Assembly: GCA_965602035.1 (NCBI GenBank)
Contig: OZ271919.1
Span: forward strand, 3,100,001-3,164,000
DNA: 64,000 bases
Source of the DNA: Natronospirillum sp965602035
GTDB lineage: Bacteria; Pseudomonadota; Gammaproteobacteria; Pseudomonadales; Natronospirillaceae
Direction of reading: 5' to 3'
This document shows, one piece after another, positions 26,212 to 35,617 of the stretch; the first letter of the stretch is position 1; each line of letters begins with the position of its first letter. Below the pieces are notes generated by a model that made no database searches, was not told where the DNA came from, and worked only from the letters and a program-made list of their open reading frames with translations. Both the position numbers and the translations under genes were made by a program.

Positions 26212-28105
26212 CGCGCTGTCCGAACGACACATTCAGATTCTTCCGCCCCGGCTCGCCAACCAGATTGCGGCCGGCGAGGTGGTGGAGCGCCCGGCGTCGG
26301 TGGTGAAGGAACTGCTGGAAAACAGCATTGATGCCGGCGGCCGGCGCATAGAGGTGGACCTGGAGCAGGGCGGCGTAAAGCGCATTCTGGTGCGCGACGA
26401 TGGCTTCGGGATCCACGCGGACGATATGCCGCTCGCGCTGAACCGCCACGCTACCAGCAAGGTCCGTACGCTCGATGATCTCGAGCAGGTACAGTCCATG
26501 GGCTTTCGGGGCGAAGCGCTCGCTGCGATCAGCTCGGTATCGCGGCTTACGCTCACCAGCCGCCATGTCGATGTGGAACACGCCTGGCAGGTAGTGGCCG
26601 AAGGCCGCGACATGGCCCCGGAAACGGCACCGGCCGCCCACCCGACCGGTACGTCGGTGGATGTCCAGGACCTGTTTTTCAACACCCCGGCGCGGCGGCG
26701 CTTTCTCAAGACGGAAAAAACCGAATTCAACCACGTGGATGCCACGTTCCGCCGTCTGGCACTGAGCCACTGGGACCGCCACTTCAGCCTGCGACACAAC
26801 GGCAAGGTGGTGCATAACCTGCCCGCCTGTCATTCCGTGGCAGAGCGCACCCAGCGCATGGGGCAGCTCTGTGGCAAGCGGCTGGCGGAAGAGAGCGTCT
26901 TTATAGAGCTTGACCATGGCGGCATGCGGCTCTGGGGCTGGCTGGGCCTGCCGACCTACAGCCGTCCGCAGGCGGATCAGCAGTATTTCTTTGTGAACGG
27001 CCGCCCGGTGCGCGACAAGGTGGTGACGCACGCAGTAAAGCAGGCCTACCGGGATGTCCTGTTCCATGGCCGTCACCCGGTCTATGTGCTGTATCTCGAC
27101 CTCGATGCCGGCGGTGTGGACGTAAACGTGCACCCGACCAAGCACGAGGTACGCTTCCGCAACAGTCGCGAAGTCCATGACTTCCTGTTCCGGGCGCTGC
27201 ACCGGGCGCTGGGCTCGGTGACGCCGTCGGAGCAACCGTCACCGGCGTCGCTGCCCGCTGGTTCACTGCCGGAATCGGGCCAGCCGGGCTGGTCCGCGCC
27301 GCGAGGGCAGGTGTCCATGTCGCTGCGCCCGGATGCCGGTGCGGCCGGGTCCATGTTCGGCAACGCCGGGGTTGCTTCCGCCGAACCACTCGCCGACGCC
27401 AGTGCCGCCGGTCGGAGCTGGCAACGGGCGTTCCGGCAGCCGGTATCGACGGATGCCGTGCGCCAGACCATGGAAGGCTACCGGGCGCTGGCGCAACCGG
27501 GTGAGGGTGGCTCTGAAGAGGTGCCGCCGCTGGGTTTTGCGTTGGCACAACTGCATGGCGTGTACATTCTGGCCCAGAACGAGGAAGGCCTCGTGCTGGT
27601 CGACATGCATGCGGCACACGAGCGTATTACCTATGAGCGCATGAAAGTCGCGTTCGATCAGGCCGGGTTGCCCAGCCAGCCGGTGTTGGTGCCGGAAAAC
27701 CTCGCTGTGAGTGCCCTGGAAGCGGATGCCACCGAGCAGCACGGTGAGTGGTTCGCCCAGTTCGGTTTCGATTTGCGCCGCTCCGGGCCGGAGCAGGTCA
27801 CGGTGCATGCCGTGCCGGTGTTTTTCCCGGCGCGTCAGGTGGAAGCGCTGGTGCGCGATGTGCTGGCGGAGCTGGTGCAGTATGACAGCAGCGACGGTAT
27901 TCGCGCAGCGCGCGATGAAATACTCGCCACCATGAGTTGCCATGGCTCGGTGCGCGCCAACCGTCAGCTCAGTGTGCCGGAAATGAACGCCCTGCTGCGC
28001 GATATGGAAGAGACCGAGCGCAGCGGCCAGTGCAACCATGGGCGACCGACCTGGACGCGATTGTCGATGCAGCAGCTCGACCGACTGTTTCTGCGGGGTC
28101 AGTGA
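26204..28105 (+). CDS. mutL: DNA mismatch repair protein MutL
   Basis: The matchmaker between MutS and downstream excision enzymes. 633 residues: an N-terminal GHKL ATPase with NSIDAGGRRIEVD, RDDGFGI and GFRGEALAAISSV; a Pro/Ala/Gly-rich linker around 340-410; and a C-terminal dimerisation domain with DMHAAHERITYERM and CHGSVRANRQL. The DQHA(x)2E(x)4E endonuclease motif appears here as DMHAAHERITYE; I cannot say from this whether a nuclease is active. The stop overlaps the miaA ATG by one base (TGATG). Confidence 0.96.
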   Translation: MDNALSERHIQILPPRLANQIAAGEVVERPASVVKELLENSIDAGGRRIEVDLEQGGVKRILVRDDGFGIHADDMPLALNRHATSKVRTLDDLEQVQSMGFRGEALAAISSVSRLTLTSRHVDVEHAWQVVAEGRDMAPETAPAAHPTGTSVDVQDLFFNTPARRRFLKTEKTEFNHVDATFRRLALSHWDRHFSLRHNGKVVHNLPACHSVAERTQRMGQLCGKRLAEESVFIELDHGGMRLWGWLGLPTYSRPQADQQYFFVNGRPVRDKVVTHAVKQAYRDVLFHGRHPVYVLYLDLDAGGVDVNVHPTKHEVRFRNSREVHDFLFRALHRALGSVTPSEQPSPASLPAGSLPESGQPGWSAPRGQVSMSLRPDAGAAGSMFGNAGVASAEPLADASAAGRSWQRAFRQPVSTDAVRQTMEGYRALAQPGEGGSEEVPPLGFALAQLHGVYILAQNEEGLVLVDMHAAHERITYERMKVAFDQAGLPSQPVLVPENLAVSALEADATEQHGEWFAQFGFDLRRSGPEQVTVHAVPVFFPARQVEALVRDVLAELVQYDSSDGIRAARDEILATMSCHGSVRANRQLSVPEMNALLRDMEETERSGQCNHGRPTWTRLSMQQLDRLFLRGQ

Positions 28106-29082
28106 TGCCTGCACCGCCGGTGATCGCCGTCATGGGGCCGACGGCATCAGGCAAGAGCGCACTGGCACTGGCGCTGGCCGAGCAGCTTGACGGTGAGATT
28201 GTCACCGTTGACTCGGCGCAGGTGTATCAGGGCATGGACATTGGCACGGCAAAGCCTTCAGCCGCCGAACAACAACGGATACCCCACCACCTTCTCGACC
28301 TGTGTTCACCGCTGGAATCCTATTCGGTGGATGAGTTCGTGCAGGACGCCCATGTCGCGATCCGCGATATCCTGGCGCGGGGGCGTGTGCCGGTGCTGGC
28401 CGGCGGCACCATGCTCTATTTTCGGGCGTTGTTCGCGCCCATGGCTGAATTGCCACCGTCGGACCCCGTTGTACGGGCGCAACTGGCGGAAGAAGCGGAC
28501 CGGCTCGGTGTGGCCCGTTTGCATGAATGGCTGGCCGAGGTTGACCCCGAAGCGGCTGCGAGCATGCACCCGAACAACCGCCAGCGGGTCATGCGGGCGT
28601 TGGAGGTCTATCGGGTTTCCGGCAAACCGATCAGTGCCTGTTGGGCGGCGCAGGGAGAATGGCCGGCGCCGGGCAGCGTGAGTGCGGACCTGCCCTGGTC
28701 TGTGATTCAACTGGCGGTATCACCCGCTGATCGCTCCGTGCTGCACGAGCGGATCAACCAACGTTTCCGGGCCATGTTATCCGATGGTCTGGTCGAAGAG
28801 GTACGCGGGCTGCAGCGCTTATCGGGCCTGACCGCCGATCATCCGGCCATGCGCTCGGTCGGCTATCGGCAGGTATGGCAGTGGCTGGCGTCAGGCGACG
28901 ACAGCGCCGTCGCCTATGAGCAGATGGTGGCCCGGGCGCAGGCGGCCAGCCGGCAACTGGCAAAGCGCCAGCTTACCTGGCTTCGGGGCTGGCGTAACCT
29001 GACCACCTTTGATACTCTCGAGCCCAATCTGTCCGATCACGTGATACGGTTCCTGAAATACGAATTCCCGTCGACGCTCTGA
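28105..29082 (+). CDS. miaA: tRNA dimethylallyltransferase
   Basis: Adds the dimethylallyl group to A37 of tRNAs that read UNN codons. 325 residues starting MPAPPVIAVMGPTASGKSA at ATG 28105, which is coupled to the mutL stop. Key pieces: P-loop GPTASGKSAL, DSAQVYQGMDIGTAKP, VLAGGTMLYFRAL, and the C-terminal RQLAKRQLTWLRGW. The longer frame upstream is a shadow of mutL. Confidence 0.96.
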   Translation: MPAPPVIAVMGPTASGKSALALALAEQLDGEIVTVDSAQVYQGMDIGTAKPSAAEQQRIPHHLLDLCSPLESYSVDEFVQDAHVAIRDILARGRVPVLAGGTMLYFRALFAPMAELPPSDPVVRAQLAEEADRLGVARLHEWLAEVDPEAAASMHPNNRQRVMRALEVYRVSGKPISACWAAQGEWPAPGSVSADLPWSVIQLAVSPADRSVLHERINQRFRAMLSDGLVEEVRGLQRLSGLTADHPAMRSVGYRQVWQWLASGDDSAVAYEQMVARAQAASRQLAKRQLTWLRGWRNLTTFDTLEPNLSDHVIRFLKYEFPSTL

Positions 29083-29134
29083 ACGTTGTTTTCTGGCCGG
29101 CATGGGGCATGGTTGTCATGCCTCTGAAAATGGT

Positions 29135-29163
29135 GTCAGTGCGGCGATGCTCTTTGCTATAGT
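29135..29163 (+). promoter_or_regulatory. Candidate sigma-70 promoter of hfq
   Basis: TATAGT at 29158-29163 is a reasonable -10; the -35 at 17 bases (GTCAGT, 29135-29140) is weak. It lies 58 bases before hfq, in the gap after miaA. In related genomes hfq also has promoters inside miaA, so this is one possible start only. Confidence 0.4.
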
Positions 29164-29220
29164 ACAGGGGAGACCGGATCGTCGGGATCGGATAACGACT
29201 AGAAAAACGAGGAGTGAGTC

Positions 29221-29466
29221 ATGTCCAAAGGGCAAAGCCTTCAGGATCCGTACTTGAATTTTTTGCGCAAGGAAAGAATACCAGTATCCATCTTTCTGGT
29301 GAATGGCATCAAACTGCAGGGGCAGATTGAATCCTTCGACCAGTTTGTGATCCTGTTGAAGAACACGGTGTCGCAGATGGTCTACAAGCACGCCATTTCA
29401 ACCGTAGTGCCATCGCGGCCAGTCCGGCTGCCCCATAGTGAGGAAGATGACGCGGAAGCGAGCTGA
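29221..29466 (+). CDS. hfq: RNA chaperone Hfq
   Basis: 81 residues. Sm1 and Sm2 motifs are plain: LQDPYLNFLRKERIPVSIF, then LQGQIESFDQFVILL, and the Sm2 YKHAIST. Hfq forms a hexamer that pairs sRNAs with mRNAs. The short C-terminal tail (SEEDDAEAS) is acidic and much shorter than in E. coli. A strong ribosome binding site (GAGGAG region) lies upstream. It is first of the hfq-hflX-hflK-hflC run. Confidence 0.98.
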   Translation: MSKGQSLQDPYLNFLRKERIPVSIFLVNGIKLQGQIESFDQFVILLKNTVSQMVYKHAISTVVPSRPVRLPHSEEDDAEAS

Positions 29467-29516
29467 ACCAGAGAACAGACCAGCGGCCGGAATGAGCGCA
29501 ATGTCAGAACGGGGGT

Positions 29517-30824
29517 GTGTGGTTGTTCTTTGAACGCGCCCAGGGTGGCGATCGTGCGCTTCTTGTTCATGTTGACTTCCCGGACGAAGACGCCCGGGAA
29601 GACGTGGACGAATTCATCGATCTGGTGTCCTCCGCGGGTGCCGAACCTCTTGCACTGATCACGGCCAGGCGCCGTGCACCGCACCCGAAGACATTTATTG
29701 GTGGCGGCAAGGTCGAGGAGATTCGGGCTGCGGCTGAGGCGGATGATGCGGATGTGGTGCTGTTCAACCATTCGCTGTCGCCCAGCCAGGAGCGGAATCT
29801 GGAGCAGGCACTGCAATGCCGCGTCCTTGACCGTACCGGCCTTATTCTCGATATCTTTGCCCAACGCGCCCGAACCCATGAGGGTAAATTACAGGTTGAG
29901 CTGGCCCAGTTACAGCACCAGGCAACGCGCCTGGTGCGCGGCTGGACTCACCTGGAGCGTCAGAAGGGCGGTATCGGGCTGCGCGGCCCGGGTGAAACCC
30001 AGCTGGAAACCGACCGCCGCCTGCTGGGCGAGCGGATAACCCGTATCCAGCGCCGGCTAGCCAAGGTGGAAAAGCAGCGTGATCAGGGGCGGCGCTATCG
30101 GCGGCGGTCAGATACTCCGACCATCGCACTCGTGGGTTACACCAACGCGGGCAAGAGCACCTTGTTCAATGCCCTGACGGAATCCTCGGTATATGCAGCG
30201 GACCAACTGTTCGCCACGCTCGACCCGACACTGCGCCAACTGTTTATCGACGATCTCGGGCAGGTCGTTCTGGCCGATACGGTCGGATTCATTCGGCATC
30301 TGCCGCACCATCTGGTAAAAGCCTTCAAGGCAACGCTGCAGGAGACTGCAGAAGCCGATTTGCTGCTGCATATTGTGGATTGCGCGGCCGATGAGCGCGA
30401 GGCGAACATCGAGCAGGTAAATGAAGTGTTAAGTGACCTGTCGATTGCTGAAAAACCGCAGTTGCTCGTGTTCAATAAGGCAGATTTGCTGAATCGCAGC
30501 GCGCAGATTGATCGCAGCGAAGACGGCACGGCGGAAAAGGTCTGGTTGTCGGCCACCGAGCGAACCGGTTTTGCGGAACTCAAAGCCTGTATTGCCGAGC
30601 GGTTGGGCGGCGATCTGTTTGCCCGGACCATCGTGGTGCCGCCTGAGTGGGCAGAACTGCGCGCGCGCCTGCACGACCAGGGCGCTGTTTACGGCGAACA
30701 GTTTGATGACCGCGGGCGGGCCGAAATGGAAATCCGCCTGCAGACGAAAGACCTTCGTCAGTTGCTGCACCAGTGCGGCGTGGCGCCGGAACATTACCTG
30801 TCGGTAACGGAAGAGAGCTGGTAA
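29517..30824 (+). CDS. hflX: GTPase HflX
   Basis: A ribosome-splitting GTPase induced by heat and stress. About 435 residues. The N-terminal HflX domain has PKTFIGGGKVEEIR and the glycine-rich linker GGIGLRGPGETQLE; the G domain has GYTNAGKSTLFNAL, ADTVGFI and NKAD. The start is GTG 29517 or TTG 29523; the second better matches the family start (FFERA) and sits 7 bases from a GGGGGT ribosome binding site. Confidence 0.95.
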   Translation: MWLFFERAQGGDRALLVHVDFPDEDAREDVDEFIDLVSSAGAEPLALITARRRAPHPKTFIGGGKVEEIRAAAEADDADVVLFNHSLSPSQERNLEQALQCRVLDRTGLILDIFAQRARTHEGKLQVELAQLQHQATRLVRGWTHLERQKGGIGLRGPGETQLETDRRLLGERITRIQRRLAKVEKQRDQGRRYRRRSDTPTIALVGYTNAGKSTLFNALTESSVYAADQLFATLDPTLRQLFIDDLGQVVLADTVGFIRHLPHHLVKAFKATLQETAEADLLLHIVDCAADEREANIEQVNEVLSDLSIAEKPQLLVFNKADLLNRSAQIDRSEDGTAEKVWLSATERTGFAELKACIAERLGGDLFARTIVVPPEWAELRARLHDQGAVYGEQFDDRGRAEMEIRLQTKDLRQLLHQCGVAPEHYLSVTEESW

Positions 30825-30873
30825 TCAGTTATTGGCCTAACCGATAAAAACCATTTGAAAACTGGAGAACGAC

Positions 30874-32010
30874 ATGGCGTGGAATGAACCGCCTGATAAT
30901 CGGAACCGGGATCAGGATCCCTGGGGCAGGGGCTCCGGCGGAGGCGGCGGCAACGGTGGCCCGCCGGATCTGGACAAGATCCTGAAAGACCTGAGCCGTA
31001 AACTGAACCGCTTTCTGGGCGGCCGCAAAGGCGGCAGCGGTGGCTCCGGGGGCGACTCGTCCGGTCCACAGAACATCAAGGGGCTGCTGCTTGCAGCCGT
31101 GATCGTGCTGGGCGGCCTGGGGCTGTACAACTCGTTCTATACCGTGGACGAGCAGGAGCGTGGTGTCGTGCTCCGGCTGGGTAACTTTCAAAAACTGGTA
31201 ACGCCGGGTCTGCGCTTCAAACTGCCGATCGTTGATCAGGTGGAGACGGTCAATGTTACCAACCTGCGTTCCTACAATTACCAGCAGCTCATGCTGACCG
31301 AAGACGAGAACATTGTCGATGTGTCCATGACGGTCCAGTACCTGGCCGAAGACGCGGAAGCGTTTGCGCTCAACGTACGTAACCCGGTGAGCAGCATGGA
31401 GGATGCGGCGGATGCCGCACTGCGCCACGAAATGGGTGGCGTCATCATGGACCAGGTTCTCACCGCGGGTCGTGCGCAGCTCGCGCGCAATGTACAGAGC
31501 CGTCTGCAGGGTTATCTGGACAATTACGGCTCCGGTATCCGGGTGAGCGTGGTCAACATTCTGGAAGCCAGTGCACCGTCGGAAGTGCAGGAAGCCTATG
31601 ACGACGTAATCCGGGCACGTGAAGACGAACAGCGCGTCATCAACGAAGCGCAGTCCTACGCCAACCAGGTGATTCCGGAAGCCCGGGGCCAGGCCCAGCG
31701 GCAACTGGAAGAAGCGGAGGCCTACCGCGCCGAGCTGATTGCCAATGCAGAGGGTGATGCCAACCGCTTTACCTCACTGGCGACCGAGTATCAGCAGGCG
31801 CCGGAAATCACCCGAGAGCGGCTCTACCTTGAGACCATGAGCAGCATCTACGGTGAAGCCAACAAGGTCATGCTCGATGTCAGCGAGGGCAGCAATAATC
31901 TGATGTACCTGCCGCTGGATCGACTGTCGGGTAATGTGGAGCGTCTCAGCGACGAGGATGTCGATCGTCTCAGTGAACGTATCCGCCAGCGCCAGCAGTC
32001 CGGCAACTAG
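30874..32010 (+). CDS. hflK: FtsH modulator HflK
   Basis: A membrane-anchored SPFH/band-7 protein that, with HflC, cages the FtsH protease. 378 residues: a Gly/Arg/Asp-rich disordered N-terminus, one transmembrane helix (about 70-90, LLLAAVIVLGGLGLYNSF), the SPFH domain beginning YTVDEQERGVVLRLG, and a long coiled coil rich in EDEQRVINEAQ. It is followed by hflC 11 bases later. Confidence 0.95.
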   Translation: MAWNEPPDNRNRDQDPWGRGSGGGGGNGGPPDLDKILKDLSRKLNRFLGGRKGGSGGSGGDSSGPQNIKGLLLAAVIVLGGLGLYNSFYTVDEQERGVVLRLGNFQKLVTPGLRFKLPIVDQVETVNVTNLRSYNYQQLMLTEDENIVDVSMTVQYLAEDAEAFALNVRNPVSSMEDAADAALRHEMGGVIMDQVLTAGRAQLARNVQSRLQGYLDNYGSGIRVSVVNILEASAPSEVQEAYDDVIRAREDEQRVINEAQSYANQVIPEARGQAQRQLEEAEAYRAELIANAEGDANRFTSLATEYQQAPEITRERLYLETMSSIYGEANKVMLDVSEGSNNLMYLPLDRLSGNVERLSDEDVDRLSERIRQRQQSGN

Positions 32011-32021
32011 GAGAATCTGAA

Positions 32022-32924
32022 ATGAGTACACGCAACATATTTATCATCGTACTCGCCGTCCTGGTTGTACTGGTCGGGAGTCAGAGCCTCTACATAGTCA
32101 CGGAGCGTGAGCGCGCCATTCAACTGCGCTTCGGTGAAGTGGTACGCCCGGATGTGCAGCCGGGTCTGCACGTGAAGGTGCCGTTCATCGACACCGTGTC
32201 ACGGTTTGATGGCCGGGTGCTTACCAACAATTCCCAGCCGGAGCGTATCCTGACGGTCGGTCGGGAAAACCTGCTGGTGGATTCGTTCGTGAAGTGGCAG
32301 GTGGTGGACCCGCTGCAGTTCTACCGCGCAACGGCCGGTAATGAGTTTGCCGCGTCTGAACGTCTGACGGCCATTGCCAACGACGCACTGCGTAACGCGT
32401 TCGGTGTACGGACCATCTATGAAGTGGTGTCCGGTGAGCGCGATGTGCTGATCGATGAAATCACCCAGTTGGTTGACTCAGAGGGTCGTAATGCCCTCGG
32501 GGTCCGGGTGGTGGATGTGCGCATCAAGCGGATCGACCTGCCGGATTCCGTGAGCTCCACGGTATTCACCCGCATGCGTTCTGACCGGGAAAAGGAAGCA
32601 CGGGAAATCCGTGCCCGCGGTGAGGAGCAGGCCGAGGGTATTCGCGCCAATGCGGACCGCCAGCGTACCGAGATTCTGGCCAATGCGTATCGACAGGCGC
32701 AGACCATTCGCGGTGAAGGGGATGCCCAGGCAGCGGCGATCTACGCCAATGCTTTCCAGCAGGACGACAACTTCTATTCGTTCTGGCGGAGTCTCCGTGC
32801 CTACGAGGACACCTTCAGCGAGCAGGACCTGTTCGTGATCGAGCCGGACAGCCCGTTCTTCCGCTACATGCAGGACATGAACGCCGGACCGGTCGAGCTT
32901 GAGGGTGCATTGTCACTGCGTTGA
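32022..32924 (+). CDS. hflC: FtsH modulator HflC
   Basis: The partner of HflK: 300 residues with an N-terminal membrane helix (IFIIVLAVLVVLVGSQSLYIV), an SPFH domain (ERERAIQLRFGEVVRPDVQPGLH, here cut to ERERAIQLRFGEV) and a coiled coil with REKEAREIRARGEEQAEG. The C-terminal tail contains FSEQDLFVIEPDSPFFRYM. Periplasm-facing and co-transcribed with hflK. A terminator follows at 32971. Confidence 0.95.
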   Translation: MSTRNIFIIVLAVLVVLVGSQSLYIVTERERAIQLRFGEVVRPDVQPGLHVKVPFIDTVSRFDGRVLTNNSQPERILTVGRENLLVDSFVKWQVVDPLQFYRATAGNEFAASERLTAIANDALRNAFGVRTIYEVVSGERDVLIDEITQLVDSEGRNALGVRVVDVRIKRIDLPDSVSSTVFTRMRSDREKEAREIRARGEEQAEGIRANADRQRTEILANAYRQAQTIRGEGDAQAAAIYANAFQQDDNFYSFWRSLRAYEDTFSEQDLFVIEPDSPFFRYMQDMNAGPVELEGALSLR

Positions 32925-32970
32925 TCAGACCGGGTGAGGCAACGCCTCAAAACAGGTATACTTCGCAACT

Positions 32971-32994
32971 GCCGGGCCATGGGCCCGGCTTTTT
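32971..32994 (+). terminator. Rho-independent terminator after hflC
   Basis: GCCGGGCC (32971-32978), loop ATG, GGCCCGGC (32982-32989) and a run of five T. It ends the hfq-hflXKC unit and separates it from hisZ-purA. Confidence 0.85.
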
Positions 32995-33066
32995 GTTGTG
33001 TTACTGTAGCCCGGCCAGCCGCCGCCCGGTGGCTGAACGCCTGACAAGAAGCGAATCAGAGACGAT

Positions 33067-34290
33067 ATGAACCAGACAGACCGTTGGTTGCTGCCCGACG
33101 CTATTGAAGAAGTACTGCCGCCACTGGCCATGCACGTGGAACAGTTGCGTCGTCAGGGCCTGGACCGTTTTGCCCGCTGGGGATACCAGCAGGTGATTCC
33201 CCCGCAGGCGGAATTTCTGGAGAGTCTGCACGCCGGCATGGGTGGTGACCTCGATCTGCTGACCTGCAAGGTAACCGACCAGTTGTCGGGCCGCATGCTC
33301 GGCATTACGCCGGATCTCACGCAGCAGGTCGCCCGCATGGATGCCCACAGCATGCCGCACCCGGGCGTGGCCCGTTATTGCTACTGTGCCCCCGTATTGC
33401 ACGCGCGCAAGGCATCACTGCTCAGCTCCCGCAATCCGCTCCAGATCGGGGCCGAAGTCTATGGTTCCACCGCGCTCGAGGCGGACCTTGAGATCATCTG
33501 CCTGATGGCGGGTCTGGCCAGTGATATTGGCCTGGGTGATCTGACCCTCGATATCGGGCACGTCGGGCTGTTCCGTGCGCTGACTTCGGAGCTGAATCTG
33601 CCACAGGACGACCGGACGGAGCTGTTCAGCCTGATGCGCCAGCGGGCCCTGCCCGAGCTTAACGACTGGCTCAATGAGCATGTGGAAGACGACGATCTGC
33701 GCTCGATACTGCAGTCATTGCCGGGGTGGTCCGGTAGCCCGGAGTTGCTCGATACGGTCGCAGACCGACTGCAGCGGTTTCCGGTGTCCGGCCCGATTGA
33801 AGAGCTGCGCCGGTTGACGGACATGGTCCGCGAGCGTCGGCCCGAACTGCGCGTGCATATCGACCTGGCCGAATTGCGTGATTTCAATTATCACACCGGC
33901 CTGGTGTTCTCGCTCTTCCACAGCGATCACGGCCATGCTATTGCCAAGGGCGGGCGCTACGATGATACCGGGCGGGCGTATGGCCGAAGCCGGCCGGCCA
34001 CCGGCTTTTCGGCAGACCTGAAGACACTGGCGGGTCTGACCGAACCATCGGATATGGCGTCGGGGCGTCGGGTCTACATTCCCGTATCCGATGACGCGGC
34101 GCTGGTAACACGCGTGGACCAGTTGCGCGGTGAAGGCGAAATTCTGGTGCAGGGATTCACCGACGACGGGAACGAACCCGTGCAGATGCAGTGTACGCAT
34201 ACACTGGCGCGGGAAGCAGGTGGCTGGCATATTGTCAGCCTTCAGAGCAACGCGAACCAGATTGAGGGGCGTGACGAAACACATGGGTAA
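33067..34290 (+). CDS. hisZ: ATP phosphoribosyltransferase regulatory subunit HisZ
   Basis: A histidyl-tRNA-synthetase-like protein lacking aminoacylation. It pairs with the short HisG to make the first histidine enzyme responsive to histidine. 407 residues: motif 1 region RRQGLDRFARWGYQQVIPPQ, motif 2 region around VARYCYCAPVLHARK, and FNYHTGLVFSLFHSDHG. No hisG lies near, as is usual at this locus. Its end overlaps purA by 8 bases. Confidence 0.92.
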   Translation: MNQTDRWLLPDAIEEVLPPLAMHVEQLRRQGLDRFARWGYQQVIPPQAEFLESLHAGMGGDLDLLTCKVTDQLSGRMLGITPDLTQQVARMDAHSMPHPGVARYCYCAPVLHARKASLLSSRNPLQIGAEVYGSTALEADLEIICLMAGLASDIGLGDLTLDIGHVGLFRALTSELNLPQDDRTELFSLMRQRALPELNDWLNEHVEDDDLRSILQSLPGWSGSPELLDTVADRLQRFPVSGPIEELRRLTDMVRERRPELRVHIDLAELRDFNYHTGLVFSLFHSDHGHAIAKGGRYDDTGRAYGRSRPATGFSADLKTLAGLTEPSDMASGRRVYIPVSDDAALVTRVDQLRGEGEILVQGFTDDGNEPVQMQCTHTLAREAGGWHIVSLQSNANQIEGRDETHG

Positions 34291-35581
34291 GAATGTGGTG
34301 GTGCTGGGCACCCAATGGGGCGACGAGGGCAAGGGCAAGATCGTCGACCTGCTGACTGAAGAAGCATCGGCGGTTGTTCGGTTTCAGGGTGGCCACAATG
34401 CCGGCCATACGCTGGTGATAAACGGCGAGAAAACGGTGCTTCATCTGATTCCGTCCGGCATTCTTCGCGCCGGGGTAACCTGTGTGATTGGCAACGGTGT
34501 CGTGCTGGCGCCGGACGCGCTGCTGACCGAGATTGCCATGCTGGAGCACCGAAACGTGCCGGTGCGCGATCGGCTAAAGGTCAGCCTGGCCTGCCCGCTG
34601 ATTCTGCCCAACCACGTGGCGCTCGATAAGGCCCGTGAAGTTCGCCGTGGTAAAAAGGCCATCGGCACCACCGGGCGTGGCATTGGCCCGGCCTATGAAG
34701 ACAAGGTGGCACGGCGTGCCGTGAAACTCGGTGACCTGTATCGGCCCGATGTGTTCCGTGAAAAGCTGGCCGACCTGCTCGACTATCACAACTTTATTCT
34801 TCGTGACTACTACGGCGAGCCGGAGCTGGCTCTGGACACGGTCTACGACCAGGTGATGCGCCAGGGCCAGCAGATTGCTGATCTGGCGACCGATGCTGTG
34901 GGGTTTATTCACAGTGTCCGCAAAGCCGGAGGCCATATCATGTTCGAGGGCGCGCAGGGGTCACTGCTGGATATTGACCACGGTACGTATCCCTACGTGA
35001 CCTCGTCGAATACCACAGCGGGTGGTGTTGCGACCGGTTCCGGCGTTGGACCGCTCTATCTGGACTACGTGATGGGTATCACCAAGGCCTACACGACCCG
35101 CGTCGGCGCCGGGCCTTTCCCGACCGAACTGTTCGACGATGTGGGCGCCGGGCTGGCCAGCCGGGGTAATGAATTCGGCTCAACCACCGGTCGCCCGCGC
35201 CGGTGCGGCTGGTTCGATGCGGTCAGCGTGCGCCATGCCATCCAGATCAACTCCATTTCCGGTCTGTGCCTTACCAAGCTGGACGTACTCGATGGCATGG
35301 ATTCAGTGAATGTCTGTGTGGGTTATCTGGATGAAAACGGTGAGCCGGCCAGTGTACCCGCTGAGGCAGAAGGCTTTGAGCGTGTGCAACCGGTCTACGA
35401 GACACTTCCAGGCTGGTCCGAGAGTACGTTCGGTGCAAAGTCTCTGGCCGATCTGCCGGCCAATGCGCGCCGTTACATAGAATTTCTTGAACAGCACGTC
35501 GAGGCACCGGTCGACGTGATTTCCACCGGCCCGGACCGGGAGGAAACCATTATTTTACGCCATGCATTTGCCCCCGGATAA
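34283..35581 (+). CDS. purA: Adenylosuccinate synthetase
   Basis: Makes adenylosuccinate from IMP, aspartate and GTP in AMP synthesis. 432 residues from ATG 34283. Signatures: GTQWGDEGKGKIVDLL, GGHNAGHTLV, GTTGRGIGPAYEDK, TRVGAGPFPTEL, and STTGRPRRCGWFDAV. The start lies inside the 3' end of hisZ. In-frame upstream codons belong to hisZ shadow sequence. Confidence 0.98.
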   Translation: MGKNVVVLGTQWGDEGKGKIVDLLTEEASAVVRFQGGHNAGHTLVINGEKTVLHLIPSGILRAGVTCVIGNGVVLAPDALLTEIAMLEHRNVPVRDRLKVSLACPLILPNHVALDKAREVRRGKKAIGTTGRGIGPAYEDKVARRAVKLGDLYRPDVFREKLADLLDYHNFILRDYYGEPELALDTVYDQVMRQGQQIADLATDAVGFIHSVRKAGGHIMFEGAQGSLLDIDHGTYPYVTSSNTTAGGVATGSGVGPLYLDYVMGITKAYTTRVGAGPFPTELFDDVGAGLASRGNEFGSTTGRPRRCGWFDAVSVRHAIQINSISGLCLTKLDVLDGMDSVNVCVGYLDENGEPASVPAEAEGFERVQPVYETLPGWSESTFGAKSLADLPANARRYIEFLEQHVEAPVDVISTGPDREETIILRHAFAPG

Positions 35582-35617
35582 GGGGGTATGCCTGGCCCGA
35601 ATTGACAGGAGCCCATC